Shown: positions 36,225 through 46,361, counted from the stretch's first letter. The stretch is DNA of 64,000 bases from Bacteroidia bacterium (GCA_014378485.1 JACMNO010000002.1:124001-188000); one strand, 5' to 3'. Notes: a model not told the origin generated them from the letters alone. Numbers and translations: made by a program.

Positions 36225-36294
36225 CACTTTCGTCGCCTTGTCCGGGAGCCTTCACATTAAGGCATCCATGATCTACTGAAACAAATTCAGCAAC

Positions 36295-37440
36295 CTATTC
36301 CTTTATAAACTTAAGTTTAGCTACTGCACCACGATCAGTTTTTACACTAACAAAGTAAATACCTGTGGTAAAACTTGCTATTGAAACCGAATGAGTAATA
36401 TTTAATTCTGATAAGACTATTTTTCCTAAAATATCAGTAATTTCAATCGAGAAATTTGATTCATTTTCTGATTTAAAATTCAATATCGAATTTGCAGGAT
36501 TCGGATAAAGTGTCAGCGATTTACTAAACGTTTCATTTTCATCAACAGAAGTTAATGATGCTAAATTATATTTACTAAAAAAACGCCAAATCTCTTTAGA
36601 TGCATTAATATCCATATTAGTGCCTACTCCGCCAAAAGGAAAGCCCGGCCAGGTATGACCACCACCTATGATCTTATAAAGTTCTACTGTACTTCCCAAG
36701 TTTCCTCCACTATACTTATAATGCTCTGCCGTACAACCATCTGCTGTATTAGTGTTTGGTACATTACTAAAAGTAGGAGTTGGATTACAATTGTTTTTTT
36801 TAACCCAATATTTTACTACCGAATCAATCGGCATCATTCCTTGCGACATATTTCCCGCATACGGCACTGTGTTATCGGAAGTACCATGTATTTGCATTAC
36901 CGGTACAGGGCGGGTTGGATGACAATTACTGCCATATTGAGTCGTAAAAATACCGCCAGTTACAGAGGCAATAGCAGTGATTCGGTTACTTAATTCGCAA
37001 GCTAAGGTATGACTCATAAAACCGCCATTACTCATGCCTGTGGAATAAACACGGTTCAGATTGATATTATAACTCAAATCTAATGAGTCAATTAATGCAC
37101 TTAAAAAAGCAATATCATTTACTTGTGTGCTAGAAAAACCTGCGTTCCAATAAGGTTGATTTGAACCATCTTTTGTGCCTTGAGGATAAACCATTAAAAA
37201 ATTAGCTGTATCGGCAATGGGCTTAAAATTACTGTATTGTTGCTGTTGAAGCGCATTACTTGTATAACCATGTAAATTTAAAATGAGTGGTCTGGCTGTT
37301 GCACCAGTATAAATTGTAGGTACATACAACCTATAAGTTCTGTAGATTCCTCCTACATAAATACTATCTACAATAGTATTTTGAGCCGTGTAAATAGAAA
37401 TAGTAAATGCAAAACAAAAACCGAGTATAATTTTATTCAT
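36295..37440 (-). CDS. Secreted PHB-depolymerase/feruloyl-esterase-like hydrolase with T9SS domain
   Basis: A 381-residue exported alpha/beta hydrolase (esterase family of LpqC/carbohydrate esterase 1 type). Signal peptide to TAQ; then TYRLYVPTIYTG ... LILNLHGYTS (oxyanion region), YSTGMSNGGFMS with nucleophile serine (near 137), QIHGTSDNTVPYAG with the acid residue and IGGGHTWPG with the histidine. Residues about 305-381 are a T9SS type A sorting domain (LYPNPANSILNFKSE ... VAKLKFIKE). It probably cuts ester bonds in a polymer, such as hemicellulose feruloyl groups or polyhydroxyalkanoate; which one cannot be told. Confidence 0.88.
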   Translation of the reverse strand: MNKIILGFCFAFTISIYTAQNTIVDSIYVGGIYRTYRLYVPTIYTGATARPLILNLHGYTSNALQQQQYSNFKPIADTANFLMVYPQGTKDGSNQPYWNAGFSSTQVNDIAFLSALIDSLDLSYNINLNRVYSTGMSNGGFMSHTLACELSNRITAIASVTGGIFTTQYGSNCHPTRPVPVMQIHGTSDNTVPYAGNMSQGMMPIDSVVKYWVKKNNCNPTPTFSNVPNTNTADGCTAEHYKYSGGNLGSTVELYKIIGGGHTWPGFPFGGVGTNMDINASKEIWRFFSKYNLASLTSVDENETFSKSLTLYPNPANSILNFKSENESNFSIEITDILGKIVLSELNITHSVSIASFTTGIYFVSVKTDRGAVAKLKFIKE

Positions 37441-37579
37441 AGAAATAATATTAATTTTATAGTAGAAATCTAAGGTAATTAAATTAACTCATATTACAAA
37501 AATCCAAAGATTGTTACGAATAATAATTTACTTTTTTGTTTTAAAAAATGTACTTTCGTTCTCTTAAAATTTAACATTT

Positions 37580-39850
37580 ATGGCTAAATTCAGAAAACAA
37601 GACGCTCTTGATTATCACTCTCAGGGCAGACCCGGAAAGATTGAAGTTGTTCCCACCAAACCATATAGTACCCAAAGAGATTTAACTTTAGCCTACTCAC
37701 CCGGAGTTGCTGAACCCTGCTTGGAAATAGAAAAGAATCCTGAAGACGCTTACAAATACACCGCCAAAGGAAATTTAGTGGCGGTTATTTCAAACGGAAC
37801 AGCCGTTTTAGGATTGGGAGATATTGGTGCCTTGGCCTCAAAACCGGTAATGGAAGGTAAAGGCTTACTATTTAAGATATTCGCCGATATTGATGTATTT
37901 GACATTGAAGTAGACACAAAAAACATTGATGAGTTTGTAAATACCGTTAAAAATATTGCCTGCACTTTTGGAGGTATTAATCTAGAAGACATAAAAGCAC
38001 CTGAATGTTTTGAAATTGAAAGACGCTTAAAAGAAGAATTAAATATCCCTTTAATGCATGATGATCAGCATGGTACGGCCATCATTTCATCAGCCGGTTT
38101 ACTAAACGCCGTTGAGTTATCCGGAAAAAAAATGAGTGAAGTAAAACTGGTAATCAATGGTGCCGGCGCTTCTGCTAACTCATGTGCTAAAATGTACATT
38201 GCCGTTGGTGTTAAAAAAGAAAATATTTTAATGCTCGATAGTAAGGGTGTTATTAATAAAAATCGTAAAGATCTAGACCAATACAAAACATTTTTTGCTT
38301 CAGATAATATTAATGTAAACACTCTGGAAGAAGCTATTAAAGGTGCTGATGTATTTGTTGGACTTTCAAAAGGAAATATTTTATCGCAGGACATGGTGCG
38401 TTCCATGGCCAAAAACTGTATTGTGTTTGCATTGGCAAATCCTACTCCTGAAATTTCATATGATGAAGCTATTGCTGCCCGACCGGATATCATTGTTGCC
38501 ACGGGCCGTAGCGACCATCCTAACCAGGTTAATAATGTACTGGGTTTCCCTTTTATTTTCAGAGGCGCATTAGATGTAAGGGCAACCTGCATTAATGAAG
38601 AAATGAAATTAGCAGCGGCACTAGCCATTGCAGAATTAGCAAAAGAAAGCGTTCCTGATTATGTGAACCTCGCTTATGGGTCAAAAAACTTAAGTTTTAG
38701 CACCGATTACATTATTCCAAAACCAATTGATAACCGTTTGATCTCAACGGTAAGTTCTGCTGTTGCTAAAGCGGCTATCGATAGTGGTGTTGCTAAACGC
38801 ATCATTACCGATTGGGAAGCATACCGCACAGAATTGGATAACCGTTTAGGTAAAGACAATAAGTTAATGCGCAGCATTGCCAATAAAGCAAAATCAAATC
38901 CTAAACGCGTTGTTTTTACAGAAGCTGACACTTATAAAATATTAAAAGCTGCCCAGGTAGCCAAAGACGAAGGTTTGGCGAAACCAATATTATTGGGCAA
39001 CAAAGAAAAAATACTTTCTTTAATAGAACAACACCAGATCGATATTGGCGATATGCCTATCATTGATACATGGCTGGACGAAGAAGAAGACAGGAGAAAT
39101 AAATTTGGTGACCTTTTGTGGATCAAGCAGCAGCGTCGTGGCTTAACACAATACGACGCCCGTAAATTAATGCGAGACCGTAATTACTTTGGTTCCATGA
39201 TGGTTGACCAGGGTTTGGCAGATGCTATGATCTCCGGTTTAACACGCAGATACGGCGCTCCTATCAAACCGGCGCTAGATGTGATTGGTGTGCAGGAAGG
39301 TGTGAGCCGCGTAGCCGGTTTGTACATGATGATTACAAAAAAAGGACCTTACTTTTTTGCGGACACCACCATGAACACAGATCCTACAGCTCAGCAATTA
39401 GCAGACATTGCAGTGCTTACCGCAAATACTGTAAAACAATTCAATATCATTCCGCGAATCGCAATGCTCTCCTATTCCAACTTTGGTTCTGCTGACGGAG
39501 AAGTGCCAAAAAAGGCGCAGGAAGCAGTAAAGATTCTGCATAAAAATTACCCCGGCTTAATTGTGGATGGTGATATTCAGGCCAACTTTGCAGTGAATAA
39601 TGATCTTTTAAAAGAACAGTTTCCCTTCAGTAACCTGGTGGATAAAAATGTGAATACTTTTATTTTCCCAAATTTAGCATCCGGTAATATTGCTTACAAA
39701 TTGTTGCAGGAATTAGGAGGTGCCGAAGCCATCGGGCCTGTATTAATGGGATTAAAAAAACCGGTGCATGTTTTACAATTAGGAAGCTCTGTGCGTGAGA
39801 TCGTAAACATGATCACCATTGCAGTAGTGGATGCTCAAAACAAGAAATAA
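37580..39850 (+). CDS. maeB: NADP-dependent malic enzyme with phosphotransacetylase-like domain
   Basis: A 756-residue two-domain enzyme. Residues 1-430 are the malic enzyme: YSPGVAEPCLEI, ISNGTAVLGLGDIGALASKPVMEGK, MHDDQHGTAI and the NADP-binding VINGAGASANSCAKM. Residues about 435-756 are a phosphate-acetyltransferase-like domain (RVVFTEADTYKILKAAQVAKDEGLAKPILLG ... VQEGVSRVAG). The reaction is malate to pyruvate plus CO2 with NADPH; in MaeB the second domain binds acetyl-CoA and tunes activity rather than acting as an enzyme. Single gene with a strong terminator. Confidence 0.96.
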   Translation: MAKFRKQDALDYHSQGRPGKIEVVPTKPYSTQRDLTLAYSPGVAEPCLEIEKNPEDAYKYTAKGNLVAVISNGTAVLGLGDIGALASKPVMEGKGLLFKIFADIDVFDIEVDTKNIDEFVNTVKNIACTFGGINLEDIKAPECFEIERRLKEELNIPLMHDDQHGTAIISSAGLLNAVELSGKKMSEVKLVINGAGASANSCAKMYIAVGVKKENILMLDSKGVINKNRKDLDQYKTFFASDNINVNTLEEAIKGADVFVGLSKGNILSQDMVRSMAKNCIVFALANPTPEISYDEAIAARPDIIVATGRSDHPNQVNNVLGFPFIFRGALDVRATCINEEMKLAAALAIAELAKESVPDYVNLAYGSKNLSFSTDYIIPKPIDNRLISTVSSAVAKAAIDSGVAKRIITDWEAYRTELDNRLGKDNKLMRSIANKAKSNPKRVVFTEADTYKILKAAQVAKDEGLAKPILLGNKEKILSLIEQHQIDIGDMPIIDTWLDEEEDRRNKFGDLLWIKQQRRGLTQYDARKLMRDRNYFGSMMVDQGLADAMISGLTRRYGAPIKPALDVIGVQEGVSRVAGLYMMITKKGPYFFADTTMNTDPTAQQLADIAVLTANTVKQFNIIPRIAMLSYSNFGSADGEVPKKAQEAVKILHKNYPGLIVDGDIQANFAVNNDLLKEQFPFSNLVDKNVNTFIFPNLASGNIAYKLLQELGGAEAIGPVLMGLKKPVHVLQLGSSVREIVNMITIAVVDAQNKK

Positions 39851-39872
39851 AGCTATTTGTTTTTTGAATAAT

Positions 39873-39908
39873 AAAACCCCTTTTTACAATGTGCAAAGGG
39901 GTTTTTTT
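39873..39908 (+). terminator. Rho-independent terminator of maeB
   Basis: AAAACCCCTTT pairs with AAAGGGGTTTT around TTACAATGTGC, then T run. Confidence 0.92.
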
Positions 39909-39949
39909 CTGTAAAAGATGAAATATTAAATTGAAAATACGTGTATGCC

Positions 39950-41314
39950 CTATTCTTTTAAAACTTTTAAGGTTTGACTGAAACTACCATTGTAAGCTTT
40001 AAGGAAATAAATTCCATTTGATAATTCAGAAATATTGATTTCTTTTAAATTTGCACTTGCATCGAATTTTGGTTCATTTATGGATTTTACTAATTGGCCG
40101 GTAACATCAATAATCTCAATTTTAAGTTTTGAATCGTATGCTTGATTAGTTGTCAAGGTAAATACACCATTTCCCGGATTGGGATAAATCGTCATTTCAT
40201 CTCCATTGCTCATCTCAATAAGACCTGTAACAGTGCAATTAGCGCTGTAGCTTGCAGTTAAATCTTTTTGATTAGGCCAATGCGCACTCATATATGCGGC
40301 ACTATCTACTTGTATACAGGTGAGGTGAGGGTTATTAATTGTATTAATATAGGTAAGATTGGCATTATTTCCGTTTTTTACATTCAAACTGGTTAATTGA
40401 TTGTACATACACCACAAAAACTCAAGAGTTGTATTGGCGGAAACATCTAAACCTGTTAATTGATTTTCATAACAATACAAAGTAATAAGAGCCGTATTCG
40501 CAGACACATTCAAAGCAGTTAATTGATTTTTGCAGCAATTAAGATAATTAAGAACTGTATTTGTGGCCAAATTTAAAGTACTTAATTGATTTTTGTAACA
40601 GTGCAATGATTTAAGAGCCGTGTTTGCAGACACATCCAGATTCGTTAATTGATTGAAGCCACAGTTCAAATTAGTTAGAGCGGAATTAGCAGATACATCC
40701 AAACTCGTTAAATTATTTTCGTAACAAACCAATGCTTCCAGAGCGATTGCTCCTGAAAGATTCAAGTTTGTCAATTGATTGTAAGCACAGTCTAATATAA
40801 CAAGAGCAGTATTAGAGGAAACATCCAGGCTTGTTAAAATGTTGTTCCCACATAGTAAAACAGCAAGATCGGTATTTGATGTAATATTCAAATTTATTAA
40901 TCCGGTATAAGCACAGTCCAAGCTAACAAGAGCAGTATTAAAGGAAACGTCCAAGCTATTTATTCCATAATTGTTGCTACACTTCAAGTCTTTAAGAGCG
41001 ATATTGGCAGACACATTCAAGGCATGCAAACTATTGAAGCAACAGCTTAAATATGAAAGCGAAATAAACGATTCTATTCCTGTTAAATCCGAAATGTTCT
41101 TGCCATTTACATTAATTGTACCCGAAAATGCAGCTGCTTCCGAAACCTGTATTTCGGTATCAGAATTGGTATTGATAGAAGGGTTGCTTACCAAAGTAGC
41201 TTTAAAATTAGCATCAGGAATGTTTACATTTTGAGCTTTTGCAATTCCACCTATTGCGGGCCACCAACCAATAAATGCAAATAAGATCGTGTATAGTGTA
41301 ATTATATTTTTCAT
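39950..41314 (-). CDS. Secreted leucine-rich repeat protein with T9SS domain
   Basis: A 454-residue exported protein. A signal peptide (to about residue 27) is followed by a short region (VNIPDANFKATLVSNPSIN), then about eleven tandem 21-residue leucine-rich repeats (residues about 85-330) of the form LxxLxCxxNQLTxLDVSxNTA. A conserved cysteine follows the second leucine strand. The C-terminal 75 residues are a T9SS sorting domain (IYPNPGNGVFTLTTN ... QTLKVLKE). It is probably a surface adhesin or ligand-binding protein. Because repeats are near identical in DNA, unit number may vary between strains. Confidence 0.88.
   Translation of the reverse strand: MKNIITLYTILFAFIGWWPAIGGIAKAQNVNIPDANFKATLVSNPSINTNSDTEIQVSEAAAFSGTINVNGKNISDLTGIESFISLSYLSCCFNSLHALNVSANIALKDLKCSNNYGINSLDVSFNTALVSLDCAYTGLINLNITSNTDLAVLLCGNNILTSLDVSSNTALVILDCAYNQLTNLNLSGAIALEALVCYENNLTSLDVSANSALTNLNCGFNQLTNLDVSANTALKSLHCYKNQLSTLNLATNTVLNYLNCCKNQLTALNVSANTALITLYCYENQLTGLDVSANTTLEFLWCMYNQLTSLNVKNGNNANLTYINTINNPHLTCIQVDSAAYMSAHWPNQKDLTASYSANCTVTGLIEMSNGDEMTIYPNPGNGVFTLTTNQAYDSKLKIEIIDVTGQLVKSINEPKFDASANLKEINISELSNGIYFLKAYNGSFSQTLKVLKE
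40340..41060 (-). repeat. 63-bp coding tandem repeats (LRR array)
   Basis: About eleven in-frame units of 63 bp encode the 21-residue leucine-rich repeats of the T9SS LRR protein; the segments for TNLDVSANTAL-like text recur with few changes. Confidence 0.7.
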
Positions 41315-41530
41315 GCCTTTTTAATTTAAAAAAATGAATCAATTTAAAGGTACATACCTATTTACCTAAGCACTGAGTCATTCGATAAATGCGGTTATAA
41401 AATAGTTTAAGGCACCATTAAAATTCATTTCAAAAAACACTTATACTTGAAAAATATTAAATAAGTGTTCTAATACGCTAAGTTTTTTAATAATTATTTT
41501 TTGTACTTTGTGTTCTTAAATTGAAAACAC

Positions 41531-42976
41531 ATGAAAAAAATAATACATTTTATAATTATTCTTATTGCATTATCAAACAGTTATTCAGCGCAAACCTATC
41601 CCAGTTTAAATATTAACATGCTGGCACACCTGACTCCTGAAACCGATAATACAGGCTCTGATGGAAGAAAATATTCCGGTTGCTGGGGCTGGTTTCAATC
41701 TGCTAAAAATAAGGAATATGCCATTGTTGGCACTAGTAAACAAACCTACTTTATTGATGTGACCAATCCTTCATTACCTGTTATTGTAGATTCTGTAAGA
41801 GCAAAGCATACCGGATGTACCTGGAGAGAAATAAAAACCTATCAGAATTATTGTTACATGGTGAGCGACCAATGCCAGCCTAACAGTTTACAAATTGTGG
41901 ATATGCAATATTTACCGGATTCAGTTCACGTGGTGCATGATAATAATACCATTTTTGAAATTTGTCATACCATCTTTATTGATAAGGATAAGCTGTATTG
42001 CGGTTCGGTTAAAAACTCTGCGGCCATGGGTGGCAGTTATTCAACCATGCGCGTGTACAGTTTAGCAACGCCATCAGTTCCGGTTTTGGTAAGGAGCCTT
42101 GAACAGGATGTGAGCACTTCTGTTATTGATGTGGTGCATGACATGTTTGTGAGAAACGATACCATTTATGCATCTTGCGGTTTTAAAGGGTTCCAGGTTT
42201 TAAAACTCACCGCTACTAATACCTTTTCTTTGATGCAATCCTTTACATCTTATCCTTACGCCGGTTACAATCATAGTTCGTGGCAAACAGATGACCGAAA
42301 AACAATGGTGTTTGCGGATGAAGTGCCAGCCGGAACTCCTGCAAAAGTGATCAACGTTTCAAACCTCAATAATATTACGGTACTGGATACTATTAATTCT
42401 CATACATTAGCAACACCTCACAACCCTTACATCATTGGAAACAACTGGTGCTGGATAAGTACATACCAGGATGGTTTGTATTTGTATGATATCTCAACGC
42501 CTTCCAACACGACTATATATGGGTATTTCGACACCTCTCCGCTATATGGAGTCAATGATAATTTCAGTACAAGCGCTTACCGCGGAAACTGGGGGGCCTA
42601 TCCTTACCTTCCGAGTAAAATTATCATTGCCTGTGATATGCAGAATGGTATATTTATTTTAAAAGGAAATAATACGTACGAAAGCACTACAGGTATTAAA
42701 GAAAATGAAATGACTGAATTATCGACAGCATTCTCTGTGTTTCCAAATCCTGCTAATGATCAGCTTTATTGCATCATTGCCAATCAAACCAATAAGAACC
42801 TGCAATTTTCTATTACTGATGTATTAGGCAAAACAGTTATGCAGGAAACATTGAACATCACTAATATGTTGTACAAAGGAAATTTTAATACAGAGCGTTT
42901 AAGCAATGGTTGTTATTTTGTAACTATTAAAGGAGACAACATTCACGAAACTAAAAAAATACTCATTCAAAAATAA
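41531..42976 (+). CDS. Choice-of-anchor B family (LVIVD repeat) protein with T9SS domain
   Basis: A 481-residue exported protein. Signal peptide to YSAQ, then a propeller of LVIVD-type repeats (AIVGTSKQTYFIDVTNPSLPVIVDSV, LQIVDMQYLPDSVHVV, MRVYSLATPSVPVLVRSL and LYLYDISTPSN), as in the family called choice-of-anchor B. HDMFVRNDTIYASCGFKGFQVL is a typical blade. The last 80 residues are a T9SS sorting domain (VFPNPANDQLYCIIAN ... HETKKILIQK). It is a cell-surface or secreted protein of unknown function. The next gene starts 2 bp after its stop, so the two may be read on one mRNA though their roles differ. Confidence 0.88.
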   Translation: MKKIIHFIIILIALSNSYSAQTYPSLNINMLAHLTPETDNTGSDGRKYSGCWGWFQSAKNKEYAIVGTSKQTYFIDVTNPSLPVIVDSVRAKHTGCTWREIKTYQNYCYMVSDQCQPNSLQIVDMQYLPDSVHVVHDNNTIFEICHTIFIDKDKLYCGSVKNSAAMGGSYSTMRVYSLATPSVPVLVRSLEQDVSTSVIDVVHDMFVRNDTIYASCGFKGFQVLKLTATNTFSLMQSFTSYPYAGYNHSSWQTDDRKTMVFADEVPAGTPAKVINVSNLNNITVLDTINSHTLATPHNPYIIGNNWCWISTYQDGLYLYDISTPSNTTIYGYFDTSPLYGVNDNFSTSAYRGNWGAYPYLPSKIIIACDMQNGIFILKGNNTYESTTGIKENEMTELSTAFSVFPNPANDQLYCIIANQTNKNLQFSITDVLGKTVMQETLNITNMLYKGNFNTERLSNGCYFVTIKGDNIHETKKILIQK

Positions 42977-42978
42977 TT

Positions 42979-44148
42979 ATGTTCACTAAAGATTCAGTTA
43001 TTGGTATTGTTGGTTCAGGAGCTATGGGAAGCGGAATTGCTCAGGTAGCTTCAACGGCGGGACATAAAACAATAGTGTATGATACCAATGCCTCCGCTTT
43101 GGAAAAAGCAAAAATTTCATTAAAAACTTCGTTAAGCAAACTGGTAGAAAAACAAAAGATAACAGAAGAAAAAGCGCAATCTATTTTAAGCTTAACCACC
43201 TACTCTAATTCCATTAATGATTTTAAATCTTGCGATTTGATTATTGAAGCTATCATTGAAAACAGTGAAGTGAAACAGGCTGTATTTAAAGAAATGGAAA
43301 GCATTACTTCCGACACCTGTGTGCTGGCATCAAACACTTCTTCTTTATCCATCACTTCTATTGCATCAGCATGTCTTCATCCTGAAAAAGTGATTGGTAT
43401 TCATTTCTTTAATCCTGCTACATTGATGCCTTTGGTGGAAATCATTCCGGGCGTAGCAACTAATCCTTCTATTGCCAACCATTGCAAGGAACTCATCAAT
43501 AGTTGGGGCAAAGTAACGGTGATGGCAAAAGACACTCCGGGCTTTATTGTGAACCGTGTTGCAAGGCCTTTTTACAGCGAAGCACTTCGCATTTACGATG
43601 AACAATTAGCGGATATGGCAACCATTGATTGGGCCATGAGAGAATTTGGCGGGTTTAAAATGGGTCCGTTTGAATTAATGGATCTCATTGGGCATGATGT
43701 AAATTATGTGGTAACCGAAACCGTATGGAAACAATTTTATTATGACCCTCGCTTCAAACCTTCGCTAACGCAAAAGCGTTTACTCGAAGCTAAATTCCTG
43801 GGTAAAAAAAGCGGCAGGGGTTTTTATGATTACCGTGATGGCGCATCCATTCCTGAACCTAAAAAAGATGAAACACTGGCAAAATACATTGTGAACCGTA
43901 TTCTTTGCATGCTCATTAATGAAGCATGTGATACAAATTACCTTGGCATAGCTTCTGCGGATGATATTGACCTGGCAATGACCAAAGGGGTTAATTACCC
44001 AAAAGGTTTATTGAAATGGGCCGATGAAATTGGTTTACCTGTGATTTTAGCAACATTGAATGATCTTTACGAAGAATACCAGGAAGATCGTTACAGGGCT
44101 TGTGTATTACTAAAGCAAATGGCAAAACAAGGCAAACGCTTTTATTAA
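42979..44148 (+). CDS. 3-hydroxyacyl-CoA dehydrogenase (PaaH/Hbd type)
   Basis: A 389-residue NAD-dependent enzyme that oxidises 3-hydroxyacyl-CoA, in fatty-acid or phenylacetate breakdown. N-terminal Rossmann domain with GIVGSGAMGSGIAQVASTAGH (residues 10-30), ASNTSSLSIT and GIHFFNPATLMPLVEII with the catalytic histidine and glutamate. Two C-terminal 3HCDH domains follow: DTPGFIVNRVARPFYSEALR ... FGGFKMGPFELMDLIG, and a second one after YDYRDG (CMLINEACD). The double C-terminal domain is as in PaaH. Cytoplasmic. Two bp after the T9SS protein gene. Confidence 0.92.
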   Translation: MFTKDSVIGIVGSGAMGSGIAQVASTAGHKTIVYDTNASALEKAKISLKTSLSKLVEKQKITEEKAQSILSLTTYSNSINDFKSCDLIIEAIIENSEVKQAVFKEMESITSDTCVLASNTSSLSITSIASACLHPEKVIGIHFFNPATLMPLVEIIPGVATNPSIANHCKELINSWGKVTVMAKDTPGFIVNRVARPFYSEALRIYDEQLADMATIDWAMREFGGFKMGPFELMDLIGHDVNYVVTETVWKQFYYDPRFKPSLTQKRLLEAKFLGKKSGRGFYDYRDGASIPEPKKDETLAKYIVNRILCMLINEACDTNYLGIASADDIDLAMTKGVNYPKGLLKWADEIGLPVILATLNDLYEEYQEDRYRACVLLKQMAKQGKRFY

Positions 44149-44181
44149 CTAGCCAATGTGTTAAACCAATGAGTGTAACTG

Positions 44182-44213
44182 TTTGGAAAATAGAATTATA
44201 ATCGATAGATTTG
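44182..44213 (+). promoter_or_regulatory. Promoter of the 44233 lipoprotein
   Basis: TTTG at 44182-44185, 20 bp, TAGATTTG at 44206-44213; the ATG follows after 19 bp. Full match to the Bacteroidota consensus. Confidence 0.75.
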
Positions 44214-44232
44214 GATATCAAAAAATTATATC

Positions 44233-44805
44233 ATGAAAAAACTAATATTATCGGCACTCTCCATTATGGTGATAGGAAGTATCGTATTTATTTCCTGCAA
44301 ATCAAAAAACGATAGCGACGCTATTACTCCAACCTACAAGGATGAAGCGCAAACCGGTACAGGCAATAATCCAAACATTACAAATGTTACAACCACAGGT
44401 ACTATTGCTACTACATCAACACAACAAAACTCAAGCATGAGCAGTGTAGGTATTGGTTCTGCATGGACCAGTGCTGGTTGCCAGGCAGGACAAACCTGTT
44501 TAACAAATGTGAATACAAGTACAAGTACTACTGTTACCGTTTGCTTTTCAACTCCTCCAACGGCAGGTAATTATTCGCTTGTTAATTCAAGTTCATTACT
44601 GGGGCCAAATAAAGCATTTATGACTGTAACAAATCCTCCAAGCCAGGATTCAGGAAGTAGCTGGTATTCAAGTGCCGGAAATATTACTGTAACTATTGGT
44701 GGTACAGGCTCAATTACCGCTACTTTCTCAAACATTGCCTGTTATAAAACACCTGGATCATTTTACTCTGTAACAGTTTCAGGCCAGGTTGGCTGCCTTT
44801 TATAA
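44233..44805 (+). CDS. Lipoprotein of unknown function
   Basis: A 190-residue precursor with lipobox FISC (cysteine near residue 22). The mature protein opens with a charged stretch (KSKNDSDAITPTYKDE), a long Thr/Ser/Asn-rich linker (about 35-75) and a beta-rich C-terminal domain with cysteines (SAGCQAGQTC, VTVCFSTPP, IACYKTPG, VGCLL). The cysteine pattern suggests an outer-membrane-attached disulfide domain. I recognise no family. It has its own promoter and a terminator. Confidence 0.75.
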   Translation: MKKLILSALSIMVIGSIVFISCKSKNDSDAITPTYKDEAQTGTGNNPNITNVTTTGTIATTSTQQNSSMSSVGIGSAWTSAGCQAGQTCLTNVNTSTSTTVTVCFSTPPTAGNYSLVNSSSLLGPNKAFMTVTNPPSQDSGSSWYSSAGNITVTIGGTGSITATFSNIACYKTPGSFYSVTVSGQVGCLL

Positions 44806-44874
44806 AGAATAAATTTACTTAATGATTTAATTGTTCAGTACTAATTTATTGTTATTACCTATTAAGATATTAAT

Positions 44875-44907
44875 TTAAGGCTTCACACAGGTGAAGCCTT
44901 AATTATT
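44875..44907 (+). terminator. Rho-independent terminator
   Basis: TTAAGGCTTCAC pairs perfectly with GTGAAGCCTTAA around ACAG; TTATTTT follows. Confidence 0.88.
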
Positions 44908-44957
44908 TTACGGAAAAAGTTCAACACATAATCGCCCGCTTAAAACAAGCTTATACA

Positions 44958-46358
44958 TTGGATGTACGAGCCCTTTCCATCATGCGTATTGGTATAGGGA
45001 TCATTTTATTAGTAGACCTGCTCATTCGCTCTTTATCCATTAAAGCTTTTTTTACGGATGAAGGCGTATTACCCCTTGAAACTTTAAAACAGTATAACTG
45101 GAGTCCGGTTTATTTTTCATTTCATGCCCTGAACGGGGAATTATGGTGGCAGATTTTGCTTTTTATTTTAAATGTAATTTGTATTGTTTTACTAATCATT
45201 GGTTTCAGAACAAGACTATTCACCTTTATCTGCTGGGTACTTTTAACCTCTCTTCAAAACCGTAATCCTTTTATTCTGCAGGGTGGTGATGATCTTTTGC
45301 GCCTATTGTTATTTTGGGCGGTATTTTTACCTTGGGGAGAACGTTATTCGATTCAAAAAAAATCGCACTATCCACAAAAGTATTTTTCATGGGCAGCTAT
45401 TGGATACCTCCTTTTGGTTTGCTCTGTTTTCTTTTTTTCAGCCCTCTTAAAAACTTCTCCGGAATGGAGAAACGAAGGAACTGCCTTATATTATGCGTTA
45501 AGTCTCGACCAGATCAGAATGCCATTGGGCAGTTTTCTATATCAGTTTCCAATGGCTTTAAAATGCTTAACACACATCGTGTTTTCGATTGAATTAATTG
45601 CACCTCTCCTGCTCCTCTTACCATTTGTTTCAAATAAAATCAGGCTCATTGGATTGATCGCTTATGCATTTTTATATATTGGCATTGGCAGCACGCTCTA
45701 CGTTGGCTTGTTTTATATCATCGGTTTAGTTTCTTTGATCGGTTTATTACCTTCTTTTACAATGGATTGGTTTGAGGATCGTTTTTACAGAAACAGAACG
45801 CTTTCTGAAGCGCCGAAAGAAATTGAAAAGTCCTCTTTTTTAATGGTGGTGTTGCTATATTTAAAAAATTATTTTCTCATAGCGGTAACCATCTTTTGCC
45901 TAATGATGAATCTGGGAAGCGTGAGGAAATTTCCCTATACACTCGACCCTGCTGTGATAGCGTACGGTAAAGCTTTAAGACTGGAACAGAACTGGGGCAT
46001 GTTCTCGCCCACCATTTTAAAAGATGACGGCTGGTTTGTTTACAGTGGATTTAGGAGTAAAGGCAAATACATCGATATTAAACATAACCTGGATTCAGTG
46101 TCATTTAAAAAACCTGAATATGGTGTTACCGAATTTGAGAGCGACCGCTGGCGAAAGTTCCAGGAAAATTATACCTTTCATAATAATAATTACATGAGGC
46201 CTTTTTACTGTAATTATTTATTGAAGAAATGGAACAAAGAACATCCCAACAAACACCTTGAAGATTTGACCATTTTTTTTATGAAGGAAACAACACTGCC
46301 GGATTATAAAGTAAAACCAATTGAAAAAACAGCCGTGTGCAATTGTATCGCTAACTAA
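44958..46358 (+). CDS. HTTM domain membrane protein (vitamin K-dependent gamma-carboxylase-like)
   Basis: A 466-residue inner-membrane protein with about nine helices. The HTTM (horizontally transferred transmembrane) domain is clear: SIMRIGIGIILLVDLLIRS, FFTDEGVLP, LTSLQNRNPFILQGGDDLLRLLLFWAVFLPWGERYSI. The loop CVFFFSALLKTSPEWRNEGTALYYAL is also family-typical. The C-terminal 130 residues are soluble and include WGMFSPTILKDDGWFVYSG. Such proteins in bacteria lack proven carboxylase action. Start: TTG at 44958 is the first standard codon, but coding-like sequence (EKVQHIIARLKQAYT) continues upstream with no ATG. The next gene starts 4 bp downstream and is probably co-transcribed. Confidence 0.85.
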   Translation: MDVRALSIMRIGIGIILLVDLLIRSLSIKAFFTDEGVLPLETLKQYNWSPVYFSFHALNGELWWQILLFILNVICIVLLIIGFRTRLFTFICWVLLTSLQNRNPFILQGGDDLLRLLLFWAVFLPWGERYSIQKKSHYPQKYFSWAAIGYLLLVCSVFFFSALLKTSPEWRNEGTALYYALSLDQIRMPLGSFLYQFPMALKCLTHIVFSIELIAPLLLLLPFVSNKIRLIGLIAYAFLYIGIGSTLYVGLFYIIGLVSLIGLLPSFTMDWFEDRFYRNRTLSEAPKEIEKSSFLMVVLLYLKNYFLIAVTIFCLMMNLGSVRKFPYTLDPAVIAYGKALRLEQNWGMFSPTILKDDGWFVYSGFRSKGKYIDIKHNLDSVSFKKPEYGVTEFESDRWRKFQENYTFHNNNYMRPFYCNYLLKKWNKEHPNKHLEDLTIFFMKETTLPDYKVKPIEKTAVCNCIAN

Positions 46359-46361
46359 GTT

